This document shows positions 34,941 through 46,461 of a stretch of DNA of 64,000 nt, one piece after another (the stretch's first letter is position 1; each line of letters opens with the position of its first letter). Both the position numbers and the translations under genes were made by a program. Source of the stretch: Paraburkholderia susongensis (GTDB taxonomy: Bacteria > Pseudomonadota > Gammaproteobacteria > Burkholderiales > Burkholderiaceae); contig NZ_FXAT01000005.1 of NCBI RefSeq assembly GCF_900177725.1, positions 434,001 to 498,000 of the forward strand, given 5' to 3'. The notes beneath the pieces are model-generated. The model saw only the letters and a program-made list of their open reading frames with translations. It was not told where the DNA came from and searched no databases.

Positions 34941-35188
34941 AGATAAAGCCCGCTGACAGTCGCCCGTGCTGTCGAGCTTGCGCGCAAGTTTCGATCCCGT
35001 GTTGTACGCGCTCTTTATCACTGACGCGCATGCATGCCTCGCGTGCGACGAATGCATGCGCACTCGCGGGTAGCACTCGTCGAAGGTCATCACGACCGGC
35101 GTGCGAGTGCGTTGCCTCGCAGGTTGAAGATCGAATACGTGAGAGAGAGCCGTGGGGTCCTGGGTCGTGGGCACTGTGTCGTCACCCG

Positions 35189-35426
35189 CGTGCAGTCGAA
35201 GACGCGTACGTGCTTGCGGATCATGGGCATCCGGTCTATCGGATCACGACGTGGACCGAGCCGGTGCGTGTGCCATGTTTCCCGTTTGGGATCGACTGCG
35301 GAATGCTGCTTGCTGGCGTTTGGAAATTTTGTCGAAGAAGCGCGTGAGACTGGGCGCATCACTGGAGAGAAGGTCTTTCTCGTCTTTCTCGTGGGGCGGG
35401 AGAAGGTGATCGAGCCGGTAGGGTGA
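35189..35426 (+). pseudogene. Possible frameshifted remnant of an unknown gene
   Basis: Two adjacent frames each look coding over part of this stretch: AYVLADHGHPVYRITTWTEPV then VPCFPFGIDCGMLLA in one frame, and FGNFVEEARETGRITGEKVF then LVFLVGREKVIEPVG in the next, meeting around 35313-35325. Joined they would give a continuous C-terminal sequence. Upstream (34941-35188) nothing looks coding. I read it as a decayed gene with one frameshift and a missing 5' end; it may equally be chance. Confidence 0.3.
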
Positions 35427-35491
35427 GTGGACGGCGGCGGCCGTCCACTTCGTTTGCTGCCTGCTGCTCAGTGCTCTGAGCGGACTTCGAT

Positions 35492-35542
35492 GCGGAGACC
35501 GGGGCTGGTCTCCGCTGGTAAAACCCCCGCGTGGTGCGGGGA
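35492..35542 (-). terminator. Terminator hairpins after the repeat-protein gene
   Basis: On the minus strand, 12 bases past the stop at 35554, CCCCGC-ACCA-CGCGGGG-type stem (35524-35541) is followed by TTTT (35520-35523). A second strong hairpin follows: GCGGAGACC paired with GGTCTCCGC (35492-35500/35507-35515). Together they make a tandem terminator for the highly repetitive gene. Confidence 0.75.
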
Positions 35543-35553
35543 TGTCGCTGTGG

Positions 35554-37965
<2,412 letters not shown>

Positions 37966-39051
37966 TTCACTCTCCTAATTATTTCATCCAGAACGACCGG
38001 TCTCAATAACGACTGACTCCGCTCATTGAGAAAACGAAAATTCGGAGCCTGGCCGGCTTCGTCTCGCGCGATATAAAAACCAGTCACACAAGACACTTCT
38101 CTCGCGGAAAATCCCCGGTCCGATTTAACGTGCGTCGAGAGAATCGGCAGGCTGTGCGTGGACTTAATCGTTAGAACGACACAGCGAGGCTCGATGGACG
38201 TTGAAGTTATGCGCAGAGCGATAGCGTGACCGTGCGCTAGACCACGCAATGCGATATCGCCATTTTTTTCAGGCGAGTTCCGCAAACAGACTGTCAAATA
38301 TGGTTAATCGACACACCGCCTTAAAAAGGCCGCTAATCGTCATGCTCAGACATGCGCAACACACTATTGCCGTCGACGAACGCGAATCGGCAACGGCAAA
38401 ATCATTCAGGGTTTTCTCGGAGTAAAGCGGGCCATTTACATATCGCCCGTTTTATTCATGTGTTTATCCGCACATAAAGCGAAAAATGCCAAAAGCCGAA
38501 TGAGCGCAACCCCACAGACGATTTAGCGAAAACCGCCGCATCACGTTCGAAACACCAGATCGACGGCGCATTGTTCTCTCTGAGAAAAGGATCTCACGCG
38601 ATGTGCGCTACCACTCATACATCGGCAAGCACATCATCCCGGCAAAACCGGAGACGAACTCACGCTTCAAACAATCGCAAGCGCAGCCGAAACTGAAACC
38701 ACAATCGGGACCGCCTCCACACTCGCGCGCCGCATGCGAAGTGTCGCGGCGCATCCACCAGCGCGGCGCAAACCAACACTTCATCGCGCGATCTTTTCCC
38801 GAAGTATTTGCACCATCCACGACACCTCGCCAGGGCGCCGTCAGCGATACGGCACGCGAACGCCTGTTGCAGGAGCGATTGCGCGCCGTCGCGAGCAGGC
38901 GCGGGTATACCTTTGTTTGACTTGAGCGCGCCGCCCCGTTTACTGGACGCACACCAACCTCTCAATACGTTTTCAGTCAGCGCATCCCATTTAGTTTGGT
39001 CTTCTGAATAAGTGTCCTGGGAGCGCCTTCCACTCTCCTGCGAGGTACGCC
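37966..39051. other. 1.1-kb region without a supported gene
   Basis: Lower GC than the flanks. Short frames (for example 38603-38920) have no ribosome site and no protein-like composition. It must contain the promoter of the repeat-protein gene (minus) and of the FAD oxidase (plus). A weak hairpin AGCGGGC/GCCCGTT at about 38426-38451 is followed by TTTATT and may end an unseen plus-strand transcript. Confidence 0.45.
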
Positions 39052-40440
39052 ATGGTTACTCTCTCCAGCAGCGCAATCGACGAATTCAAATCCGGTCTGC
39101 GCGGCCAGCTTCTGCTGTCCGACAGCCCCGGCTTCGATGAAGCGCGCAGCATCTGGAACGCGATGATCGACCGTTATCCCGTGATGATTCTGCGCTGCGC
39201 CGGCGCGGCCGACGTGCGCCGCGGCATCGCGTTCGCACGCGAGCACGGCCTGCCGCTCGCGATTCGCGGTGGCGGTCACAACATCGGCGGCAGCGCGCTA
39301 TGCGACGACGGGCTCGTGCTCGACCTGTCGCCGATGAAATCCGTGCGTATCGATCCCGCCGGGCTGCGCGCCTACGTCGAACCGGGCGCGACGCTGCACG
39401 ATTTCGATCACGAAGCGCAGGCGTTCGGACTCGCGACGCCGCTCGGCATCAACTCGACGACCGGCGTCGCGGGTCTCACGCTCGGCGGCGGATTCGGCTG
39501 GCTCAGCCGCCGCTACGGCATGACGGTCGACAACCTCGTCGCCGCCGACGTCGTCACCGCGGACGGCGAATGGCGCCGCGCCAGCGCCACTTCGCACGAC
39601 GATCTGTTCTGGGCGATCCGCGGCGGCGGCGGCAATTTCGGCGTCGTCACACTATTCGAATTCGCACTGCATCCGGTCGGCCCGCTGGTGTACGGCGGCC
39701 TCGTCGTGCTGCCGATCGAGAGCGCGAAAGATGCGCTCGTCAAATACCGCGCGGCGGCGCCCGGCATGCCAGACGAGCTGAGCGTGTGGGCGGTTGCGCG
39801 GCTTGCGCCGCCGTTGCCGTTCCTGCCGCCCGACGTACACGGCAAGCCGGTGCTCGTCTTCGCGATGTGTTACAGCGGCCCGCTCGAAAACGGGCCGGCC
39901 GCGGTGGAAAGCGCGCGCGGCTTCGGCACGCCGCTTGGCGAACATCTCGGGCCGATGCCGTACGAAATGTGGCAGCAGGCATTCGATCCGCTGCTCACGC
40001 CGGGCGCGCGCAACTACTGGAAATCGCACAATCTCGCCGGCATCGACGACGGCCTGATCGATGCGCTGCTCCACGCAATCGATCATCTGCCGTCGGCTCA
40101 ATGCGAGATATTCTTCGGGCTGATCGGCGCGCAAACGCAGCGCGTGCCGGTCGATGCAACCGCCTATCCGTGCCGCGACACGCTCTACGCGATGAACGTG
40201 CACGGCCGCTGGGACGATGCGCGCGACGACGAGCGCTGCGTCGCGTGGGCGCGCGAATTCTTCGAGGCAGCGCGGCCATTCGCACTCGGCAGCGTGTACG
40301 TGAATTTCATGACGCAGGAAGAAGGCGACCGCGTCGGGCAAGCATATGGGTCGAACTACGAGCGGCTCGTCGCCGTCAAGAACCGCTACGATCCGGACAA
40401 CTGGTTCCGCCACAACCAGAACATTCGCCCAACGCTCTAG
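39052..40440 (+). CDS. FAD-linked oxidase, berberine-bridge-enzyme type
   Basis: Oxidoreductase of 462 residues in the PCMH-type FAD-binding family. GLPLAIRGGGHNIGGSAL has the His that links covalently to the flavin 8-alpha position; GINSTTGVAGLTLGGGFGWLSRRYGMTVDNL is the second FAD contact, where bicovalent members have Cys but this one does not. NRYDPDNWFRHNQNIRP is the C-terminal BBE motif. No signal peptide. The substrate is likely a small alcohol, sugar or aromatic; nothing nearby narrows it. TGCGAGGTACGCC gives a usable ribosome site. Confidence 0.83.
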   Translation: MVTLSSSAIDEFKSGLRGQLLLSDSPGFDEARSIWNAMIDRYPVMILRCAGAADVRRGIAFAREHGLPLAIRGGGHNIGGSALCDDGLVLDLSPMKSVRIDPAGLRAYVEPGATLHDFDHEAQAFGLATPLGINSTTGVAGLTLGGGFGWLSRRYGMTVDNLVAADVVTADGEWRRASATSHDDLFWAIRGGGGNFGVVTLFEFALHPVGPLVYGGLVVLPIESAKDALVKYRAAAPGMPDELSVWAVARLAPPLPFLPPDVHGKPVLVFAMCYSGPLENGPAAVESARGFGTPLGEHLGPMPYEMWQQAFDPLLTPGARNYWKSHNLAGIDDGLIDALLHAIDHLPSAQCEIFFGLIGAQTQRVPVDATAYPCRDTLYAMNVHGRWDDARDDERCVAWAREFFEAARPFALGSVYVNFMTQEEGDRVGQAYGSNYERLVAVKNRYDPDNWFRHNQNIRPTL

Positions 40441-40747
40441 CCGGACAAAGCCGCGAACCTGCCGCAAGTCCCGCGTATCCTCGGCTTGCGGCGCAACGGC
40501 AACGACGTGCGCCGCAGCCCTTGCGCAAGGCGGCGCGCCCCTTTTGAGCACGCCGTCTGCTCAATCTTTCAGATCATTCGCTGACGCGCTGACGCACCTG
40601 CACGCCGGCGGCGCGGCACATCCTTTTCACTGCAACGGAGCCCGCGCGGAAACTCTGGGGCGCAAAACAGAACAAACGAAGGTGGGCAAAACTGCCGCAC
40701 TCTCCGATAACGGACAACACGCGTTCAAAACGTAAAGGAAAACATTC
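40441..40747. other. Intergenic region, nothing evident
   Basis: About 300 bases between two plus-strand genes; no convincing frame, hairpin with U-run, or operator. Confidence 0.45.
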
Positions 40748-41338
40748 ATGCGCAGACGACAGTTCATCATGACCGGCAGCGCTGCATTGGCCGCCGCGGG
40801 CCTGAGCCTCACCGGTTGCACGACGACTTCGCCGTCCTCCAGCGCCTCGCCCTCGGCCAACGCCGGCAGGCGCGACACGATCAACGCGGGCGTCGACTCG
40901 ACACTCGCGCGTCTCTACGAAAACGTCACCGGCTCGCGCGAACTCGTCGAAAAAGCACGCGGCGTGCTCGTGTTCCCGTCGGTGATCTCGGCCGGCTTCT
41001 GGGTCGGCGCACAGTACGGTGAAGGCGCGCTGCGCATCGACGGCCGCACGGCCGGCTACTACAGCACGGTTGCGGGCTCGTTCGGTTTGCAGATCGGCGC
41101 GCAGTCCAAGGCGCTCGTGTTTCTGTTCATGACACAGGAAGCACTCGACAAATTCACGCACAGCCAGGGATGGGCAGCCGGCGCGGACGCGACCGTCGCG
41201 GTGCTGAAGGTCGGCGCGAACGGCGCGGTCGACACCTCGACCGCCATGAGCCCGGTGGAGGCTTTCGTGCTGACCAACGGCGGGCTGATGGCGGGCGTCT
41301 CGCTCGAAGGCACGAAGATTTCGCGTCTGATCATTTGA
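40748..41338 (+). CDS. SYLF-domain (YSC84-like) Tat lipoprotein
   Basis: Protein of 196 residues. The leader MRRRQFIMTGSAALAAAGLS combines a twin-arginine motif (RRRQFI) with lipobox LTGC, so a Tat-exported lipoprotein is predicted. The SYLF domain follows: RLYENVTGSRELVEKARGVLVFPSV, AGFWVGAQYGEGALRIDG, YYSTVAGSFGLQIGAQSKALVFLFMTQEALDKF, NGGLMAGVSLEGTKIS. SYLF proteins bind phosphoinositides in eukaryotes; the bacterial role is envelope-linked and unclear. AAAGGAAAA precedes the ATG. Confidence 0.85.
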   Translation: MRRRQFIMTGSAALAAAGLSLTGCTTTSPSSSASPSANAGRRDTINAGVDSTLARLYENVTGSRELVEKARGVLVFPSVISAGFWVGAQYGEGALRIDGRTAGYYSTVAGSFGLQIGAQSKALVFLFMTQEALDKFTHSQGWAAGADATVAVLKVGANGAVDTSTAMSPVEAFVLTNGGLMAGVSLEGTKISRLII

Positions 41339-41541
41339 GCGGGGTATTTGCAAAACGCGTTTGCGAAGCGCGTTTGCGTGACTTCATTGGCGTAACGCAA
41401 TTTCTCGACTGAGGCACCCTATCTTGCCCATCGCGACTGGGAGCACGCGGCCTTCGATCTTCCGTGCCACTCGTGCCTTCGTAACTTGAAGAATGCGTTG
41501 CTGCCTACGTCAATGTGTGCACCGAGGCGCCGCCCGCAGCA

Positions 41542-42081
41542 TCACTGCGGCGGCAGCGTCAGCGACACGATCTCGCAGCGCGGCCATTGCCGCAGCACCT
41601 CGGGCGAGAGCAGCAGCTTGGCCGCGCGCACACCCGCGCCCATTACGATCTGCATGCGCTCCATCACCGCGGCGTCGACGAGGATGCGCCAATCGTCCGG
41701 CAGTCCAAACGCAGTGATTCCGCCGAACTCCATCTGGCTATGCTCGACCGCCGCCTCGCGCTTCGCGAACGAGAGCCGCTGCGCGCCGAGGGCAGCCTTC
41801 ACCGCGCCGTTGATGTCGAGCCGCCGCGAACCGAGCGAGACGAGCGCCGCGTAATGTTCGCCGCCCTCTTTCTTGTAGCGGATCACGATCGTGTTCGCGC
41901 AGTCTTCGAGGCCGAAGCCATAGCGCGCGCTGAATTCGGCGGTATCGGAGGCGTCGTCGCTGACGATGAAAACGCTCACCCCCTGCGCCGGTAATTGCTC
42001 GACGACGTGCGCGGGCAGGTGCGCGCGCCATTGTTCGGTCGCGATGACGTCCAGTTGCTGTATGAGTTCGTGCGAATGCAT
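41542..42081 (-). CDS. YbaK/EbsC-type aminoacyl-tRNA deacylase
   Basis: Cytoplasmic protein of 179 residues with the YbaK/ProX fold. NTIVIRYKKEGGEHYAALVSLGSRRLDINGAVKAALGAQRLSFAKREAAVE shows the family's conserved Lys and the D-I-N/K region, and FGGITAFGLPDDWRILVDAAVM is the GGIxPFGxP loop that closes the substrate pocket. Such proteins hydrolyse mischarged tRNA (for example Cys-tRNAPro or Ala-tRNAPro). Start at 42081 is uncertain; the frame is open to 42165 and no strong ribosome site marks either. Confidence 0.82.
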   Translation of the reverse strand: MHSHELIQQLDVIATEQWRAHLPAHVVEQLPAQGVSVFIVSDDASDTAEFSARYGFGLEDCANTIVIRYKKEGGEHYAALVSLGSRRLDINGAVKAALGAQRLSFAKREAAVEHSQMEFGGITAFGLPDDWRILVDAAVMERMQIVMGAGVRAAKLLLSPEVLRQWPRCEIVSLTLPPQ

Positions 42082-42296
42082 GATGACGACGAATGTGGAA
42101 AGAATCCGCTGCATTCTAACGGCATGCGCCGCTCGCCGCAGATGGCTCGCCCGAGTGTCCGCCACGTGCCCTTATCAGGACGGCCGGCGGCGCTTAGCTT
42201 GTATAGTGACTAGTAACAGGCACAAGGTTTGCGAGAGGCACGCAGGCGAAAACCTCGCGAACGCCCTGCGGCACCGGCACCGCTCAGAAAACGACC

Positions 42297-43646
42297 ATGG
42301 ACATCGACTCCCTCTCTCCCGAGAATCTCCAGCAGGCAGCCCGCAAGCAGGCCAACTGGGTGATCGGCGCGCTGCGGCAGTTCTCGGAAAACCGCTGCCC
42401 GGCGATGGCGGCCAGCATCGCGTTCTACGCGGCGTTTTCGCTCGCGCCGACGCTCGTCATGGTGATCGCGGTGGCCGGCTGGTTCTTCGGCCCGGCGGCG
42501 GCGCGTGGCGAACTGTATGGCCACATCAACGGCCTGATCGGCGACCAAGCCGCGGCCGGCGTGCAGACGATCGTCGAAAACGCCCATCATGCCGGTGCCA
42601 AAGGCGGCATCGCGACGATCATTTCGTTTTCGCTGCTCGCGATCGGCGCGTCGGCCACGTTCTCGTCACTCAACAGCGCGCTCAATATGGTGTGGCCGGA
42701 TACCGGCCCGCGCACCTCGAGCGTGCTCGCGCTCGTGCGGGTGCGCCTGATCTCGTTCGGGCTCGTGCTCGGCGTCGCGTTCCTGCTGATCGTCTCGCTC
42801 GTGCTCGATACGGTCATCCTGTTCATCGGCCGATGGCTGTGGGGCGACTCGCCCTATGTCGTGATCGGCAACCTGTTGCAGCTCGGCGTCGGGCTGCTCG
42901 TGCTGGTGTTCGCGTTCGCCGGGCTGCTCAAATTCCTGCCCGACGCGAAAGTGCTCTGGCGCGACGCGCTGGTGGGCGGCATCGTCGCAGCCGTGCTGTT
43001 CACGGCGGGCAAGAAACTGTTCGCGCTCTATCTCGCGCATGCCGGGATGGCGAGCTCGTTCGGCGCGGCCGGCTCGCTCGCGGTGCTGCTGATGTGGCTG
43101 TACTTCTCGGCGGTGGTGCTGCTGCTCGGCGCGGAGTTTTCGGCGGCGCGCGGACGCCTGCACGATCCGCGCGGCGGCTGGGGCATCCAGAGCGGCGCTC
43201 CGGCGGGCAGCCGCGCGAAGCTCGCTTCGGTGCTGGCGGCGTCGACGGTCGGCATGGGCGCCGCGTCACGCGCCGGCGAACCAGCGCGCCGCGACGCCAC
43301 GCCGTCCATGCCCGCCGCTCGCGCGGCCGCCGGCACGGTGGAGGCGACGACACAAGCGCCTGCGTCAGCATCAGCGGCGACACCAATGGCACCAGCGGCA
43401 GCGCCCGGAACGCACACGCGCGGCCCGGCTTCCGCACACCAAACCGCCGTGCAGATCGGCCGCAAGCTGCTCGATACTGAGGCGCAAGCCACCCGCATGG
43501 CGGCCGTCGCACTCGTCGAGGCGGGCCGCCAGGCCGCCGCCGCCGATCGCTACGTCCGGCGCAACCCCTGGACTTCAGTACTGCTAGCGGCGGCCGCCGG
43601 GTTAGCCGCCGCGGCGGTAGCGCGCCGCGGCGCGGACAAGCGCTGA
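42297..43646 (+). CDS. YihY/BrkB membrane protein with ElaB-like C-terminal anchor
   Basis: Protein of 449 residues. The first 290 form a YihY/BrkB domain with six membrane segments: NRCPAMAASIAFYAAFSLAPTLVMVIAVAGWFFG, LIGDQAAAGVQTIVENA, SALNMVWP and GAAGSLAVLLMWLYFSAVVLLLGAEFSAA are standard. A low-complexity Ala/Thr/Pro linker (about 300-380) leads to AVQIGRKLLDTEAQATRMAAVALVEAGRQAAAADRYVRRNPWTSVLLAAAAGLAAAAVARRG, which resembles the C-terminal part of DUF883 (ElaB/YqjD) ribosome-associated membrane proteins. The fusion is unusual. Function of BrkB proteins is not settled. Confidence 0.82.
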   Translation: MDIDSLSPENLQQAARKQANWVIGALRQFSENRCPAMAASIAFYAAFSLAPTLVMVIAVAGWFFGPAAARGELYGHINGLIGDQAAAGVQTIVENAHHAGAKGGIATIISFSLLAIGASATFSSLNSALNMVWPDTGPRTSSVLALVRVRLISFGLVLGVAFLLIVSLVLDTVILFIGRWLWGDSPYVVIGNLLQLGVGLLVLVFAFAGLLKFLPDAKVLWRDALVGGIVAAVLFTAGKKLFALYLAHAGMASSFGAAGSLAVLLMWLYFSAVVLLLGAEFSAARGRLHDPRGGWGIQSGAPAGSRAKLASVLAASTVGMGAASRAGEPARRDATPSMPAARAAAGTVEATTQAPASASAATPMAPAAAPGTHTRGPASAHQTAVQIGRKLLDTEAQATRMAAVALVEAGRQAAAADRYVRRNPWTSVLLAAAAGLAAAAVARRGADKR

Positions 43647-44104
43647 ACCGCCGCTTTCCGAACGCCACCGGCAAGCGCTGCACTAGCGCTTTCCCAACTT
43701 GCCACCTCCGCGCGCCTCGCGGTTGCACCTTTCGGACCTCCCAGGTTGCGCCTGGGCACAACACACTGAATCTGTCCAGCCTGCCGAGCGAGCCGGCCGG
43801 GCCCGTCTTTATGTATTCGCTACAAAGTCGGCCAGACGAGTAGACGACTAGATTACATTCCACATCCAAATCAATGCAGAAAGCACGCTTATTCACCCTG
43901 TCACTATCGACAAAACAACAATAATGCTCGATTACTCAATAAGTATTGCGCAAATAGAAACAATCCTTGACGAGCTTTAAATACAAGGCTTTACGCAACT
44001 TGTCAGTTTTTGACGACACTCTTTTTTTTCCTGTTTTTACCGATTGAGCCAGTGAGCTATTCTGCTTTCCGCAACAACGAACAATCATCTGCGTGGAGAA
44101 TTGG
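43647..44104. other. AT-richer leader region of the porin gene
   Basis: About 460 bases, AT-rich from 43800 to 44090. It should hold a strong porin promoter; TTGACG at 43963 and T-runs at 44023-44040 are seen but I cannot fix a -10. No gene supported. Confidence 0.45.
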
Positions 44105-45283
44105 ATGAAACGAATCGCACTGTCTACCCTCTCGCTGACGCTACTCGGCGTCACCGGCATGGCCCACGCTCAAAGCAGCGTGACCCTCTACGGCCTGATC
44201 GATGAATCGGTCCAATACGTAAACAACGCTACGCCCCACGGCGGTAGCCTCGTGCAAATGTTCGGCGGCAACCTGCAAGGCAACCGCTTCGGCCTGAAGG
44301 GCACCGAAGACCTCGGCGGCGGCCTGAAGGCAATCTTCCAGTTGGAAAACGGCTTTGACATCAACAGCGGCAAGCTCGGTCAAGGCGGTCTGATGTTCGG
44401 TCGTCAGGCTTTCGTCGGTCTGTCGAGCGACTCCTGGGGCACGATGACGGCTGGCCGTCAGTACGACCCGCTGGTCGACATGATCCAGCCGCTGACGGGC
44501 GACAACTACTTCGGCAGCACGTTCGCTACGCCGGGTGACGTCGACAACAACGACAACAGCTTCCGCGTGAACAACGCGCTGAAGTACGTGTCGCCGGTGT
44601 GGAGCGGCTTCCAGTTCGAAGGCATGTACGCGCTGGGCGGCGTCGCGGGTGCGACGGGTTCGGGCCAGACGTGGGCGGGCGCGGCAACTTATGCAACGGG
44701 TCCGTTCAGCGTCGCTGCCGGCTACCTGCATGCGGATAACACGACTACGGATCTCCCGTTGCGCACGGGCTGGTCGAGCACGACGGGCGGTACGTTCGAC
44801 TCCAACTTCCCGAACAACGCGGGCATCAACGCCGCTTACTCCACGGCGAAGTCGATCGGCATTGCTTCGGCAGCGGTTCAGTACGTAACGGGCCCGTTCA
44901 CGGCTAACCTGTCGTACAGCAACGCCCGTTACAAGCCTGACGCGCAGTCGGCCTTCCTGTCGTCGCAGCAGTTCAACGTCGGCCGCGTGTACCTCGGCTA
45001 CCAGGTCACGCCGGCAGCCCTGCTGGGTATCGGCTACGCGTACACCCGCGGTACGGGCGACGCGACAGCAACGTACAACCAGGTCTCGCTGGGCGGCGAT
45101 TACGCGCTGTCCAAGCGCACGGACCTGTACGCGGTTGGCGCATGGCAGCATGCAAGCGGCCAGCAGCGTGATCCGACTACCGGCGAACTCGTGTCGGCAA
45201 CGGCTTCGATCGGTTCGTACGGCAACCAGTCGAGCACCGACAACCAGGTCATGGTCAGCGTCGGTATCCGTCACAAGTTCTAA
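44105..45283 (+). CDS. Gram-negative general porin
   Basis: Outer-membrane trimeric porin of 392 residues, close to the usual 350-390 of Burkholderiales porins. Signal MKRIALSTLSLTLLGVTGMAHA, then QSSVTLYGLIDESVQYVNN, the standard first strand. GNRFGLKGTEDLGGGLKAIFQLENGFDINSG, FGRQAFVGLSSDSWGTMTAGRQYDPLVD and the C-terminal MVSVGIRHKF with terminal Phe are diagnostic for OmpC-like porins assembled by BamA. Codon choice is strongly biased, as in highly expressed genes. GGAGAATTGG precedes the ATG at 44105; a strong terminator follows. Confidence 0.93.
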   Translation: MKRIALSTLSLTLLGVTGMAHAQSSVTLYGLIDESVQYVNNATPHGGSLVQMFGGNLQGNRFGLKGTEDLGGGLKAIFQLENGFDINSGKLGQGGLMFGRQAFVGLSSDSWGTMTAGRQYDPLVDMIQPLTGDNYFGSTFATPGDVDNNDNSFRVNNALKYVSPVWSGFQFEGMYALGGVAGATGSGQTWAGAATYATGPFSVAAGYLHADNTTTDLPLRTGWSSTTGGTFDSNFPNNAGINAAYSTAKSIGIASAAVQYVTGPFTANLSYSNARYKPDAQSAFLSSQQFNVGRVYLGYQVTPAALLGIGYAYTRGTGDATATYNQVSLGGDYALSKRTDLYAVGAWQHASGQQRDPTTGELVSATASIGSYGNQSSTDNQVMVSVGIRHKF

Positions 45284-45320
45284 TCGGACTTGATACGCGG
45301 CTAATCCGCCGCGTAGTCGA

Positions 45321-45359
45321 AAGCCAGCCAGAGGCATTGCCGATGGCTGGCTTTTTTTC
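45321..45359 (+). terminator. Rho-independent terminator of the porin gene
   Basis: AGCCAGCCA (45322-45330) pairs with TGGCTGGCT (45344-45352), followed by TTTTTTT (45352-45358). It lies 38 bases past the porin stop. Confidence 0.92.
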
Positions 45360-45412
45360 GTCCTGAGGTTTTGTCGGCTAATCGCGGTGCGCAGCGCGGC
45401 CGTGCGGTGAAC

Positions 45413-46285
45413 CTAGCGCCGCTGCGACTTGCCCCTGTCGGCCTGCGCGAGCGTCTGTGCGGGTGTCGCATCGCGCTCATGCTCGATGCCGTCCTCGCCG
45501 ACCGGCGCGTGATACAGCACCAGCGCCTGCTCGGGTTGCAGCGTCGGCGCGCCGAGCGATTCCTGCCAGTCCGGGTCGGGGATCTCGGCGAATATCTGGC
45601 GCAGGCGCTCTCCCCACGTGCGGTGAATCATCTCGAAGTACGCGTTGTCGCGATCGATCGACACGAACCGCGTAACGCGCAGCGCGTCCTTCTCGTACAC
45701 GAGCAGATCGAGCGGCAGACCGACCGACAGGTTCGAGCGCAGCGTCGAGTCCATCGAGATCAGCGCGGATTTCGCGGCTTCGTCGAGCGGCGTGGATGGC
45801 GTCAGCACGCGGTCGATGATCGGCTTGCCGTACTTGGACTCGCCGATCTGGAAATACGGATTCACGGCCGATGCTTCGATGAAATTGCCGGCCGCGTAGA
45901 TCATGAACAGACGCATCCGGTTGCCCGCGATCTGCCCGCCGAGAATGAAGCTGCAATTGAAATCGACGCCGAAACCCTGCAGCGCGTCGGCCTCGCGCTG
46001 ATGGACGCGGCGCACCGCATTGCCGACCACGCGGGCCGCATCGGCCATCGTCGGCACGCTCCAGAGCGTGGGCTGCGCGGCGTCGGCGGGCTCGGACAGC
46101 TCGTGCAGCACCGCCTGCGTGAGCGAGAGATTGCCGGCGCCGAGCAGCACGAGCAGGCGTTCGCCGGGTTGCTCGAACACCGACATCTTGCGCGCGGTGC
46201 TGACGTGATCGACGCCCGCATTGGTGCGCGTGTCGGACAGGAACACGAGGCCGTCGTTGACGGCCATCGCTACGCAATAGGTCAT
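45413..46285 (-). CDS. Anbu, bacterial proteasome homologue
   Basis: Protein of 290 residues of the Ntn-hydrolase proteasome class. MTYCVAMAVNDGLVFLSDTRTNAGVDHVSTARKM carries Thr directly after Met as the potential catalytic nucleophile, with Asp18 and the later Lys33-type residues; LLVLLGAGNLSLTQAVLHEL, CSFILGGQIAGNRMRLFMIYAAGNFIEAS and SALISMDSTLRSNLSVGLPLDLLVYEKD are Anbu signatures. The genes upstream on this strand are transglutaminase, alpha-E and ATP-grasp, the standard Anbu neighbourhood. Published Anbu structures show open-ring or helical assemblies; physiological substrates are unknown. Confidence 0.9.
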   Translation of the reverse strand: MTYCVAMAVNDGLVFLSDTRTNAGVDHVSTARKMSVFEQPGERLLVLLGAGNLSLTQAVLHELSEPADAAQPTLWSVPTMADAARVVGNAVRRVHQREADALQGFGVDFNCSFILGGQIAGNRMRLFMIYAAGNFIEASAVNPYFQIGESKYGKPIIDRVLTPSTPLDEAAKSALISMDSTLRSNLSVGLPLDLLVYEKDALRVTRFVSIDRDNAYFEMIHRTWGERLRQIFAEIPDPDWQESLGAPTLQPEQALVLYHAPVGEDGIEHERDATPAQTLAQADRGKSQRR

Positions 46286-46461
46286 GAGGAATCCGCAGGA
46301 GACAACTGAACGACGCTATTGTAATGCGGCGCAGATGTCCGTTTTATCGGTATTTACGGCCTTTTTTGCGCGTCGGATCCGAACAATTGTCAAACGCGGG
46401 AACCCGCGGCAGAGCATCGGGAGAACCGGCGGCGAAGCGCCGGCACGCCGCTGGACTCAGG

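Noticed and set aside
38603..38920. 105-residue frame in the 1.1-kb gap
   Set aside because: No ribosome site, no protein-like composition.
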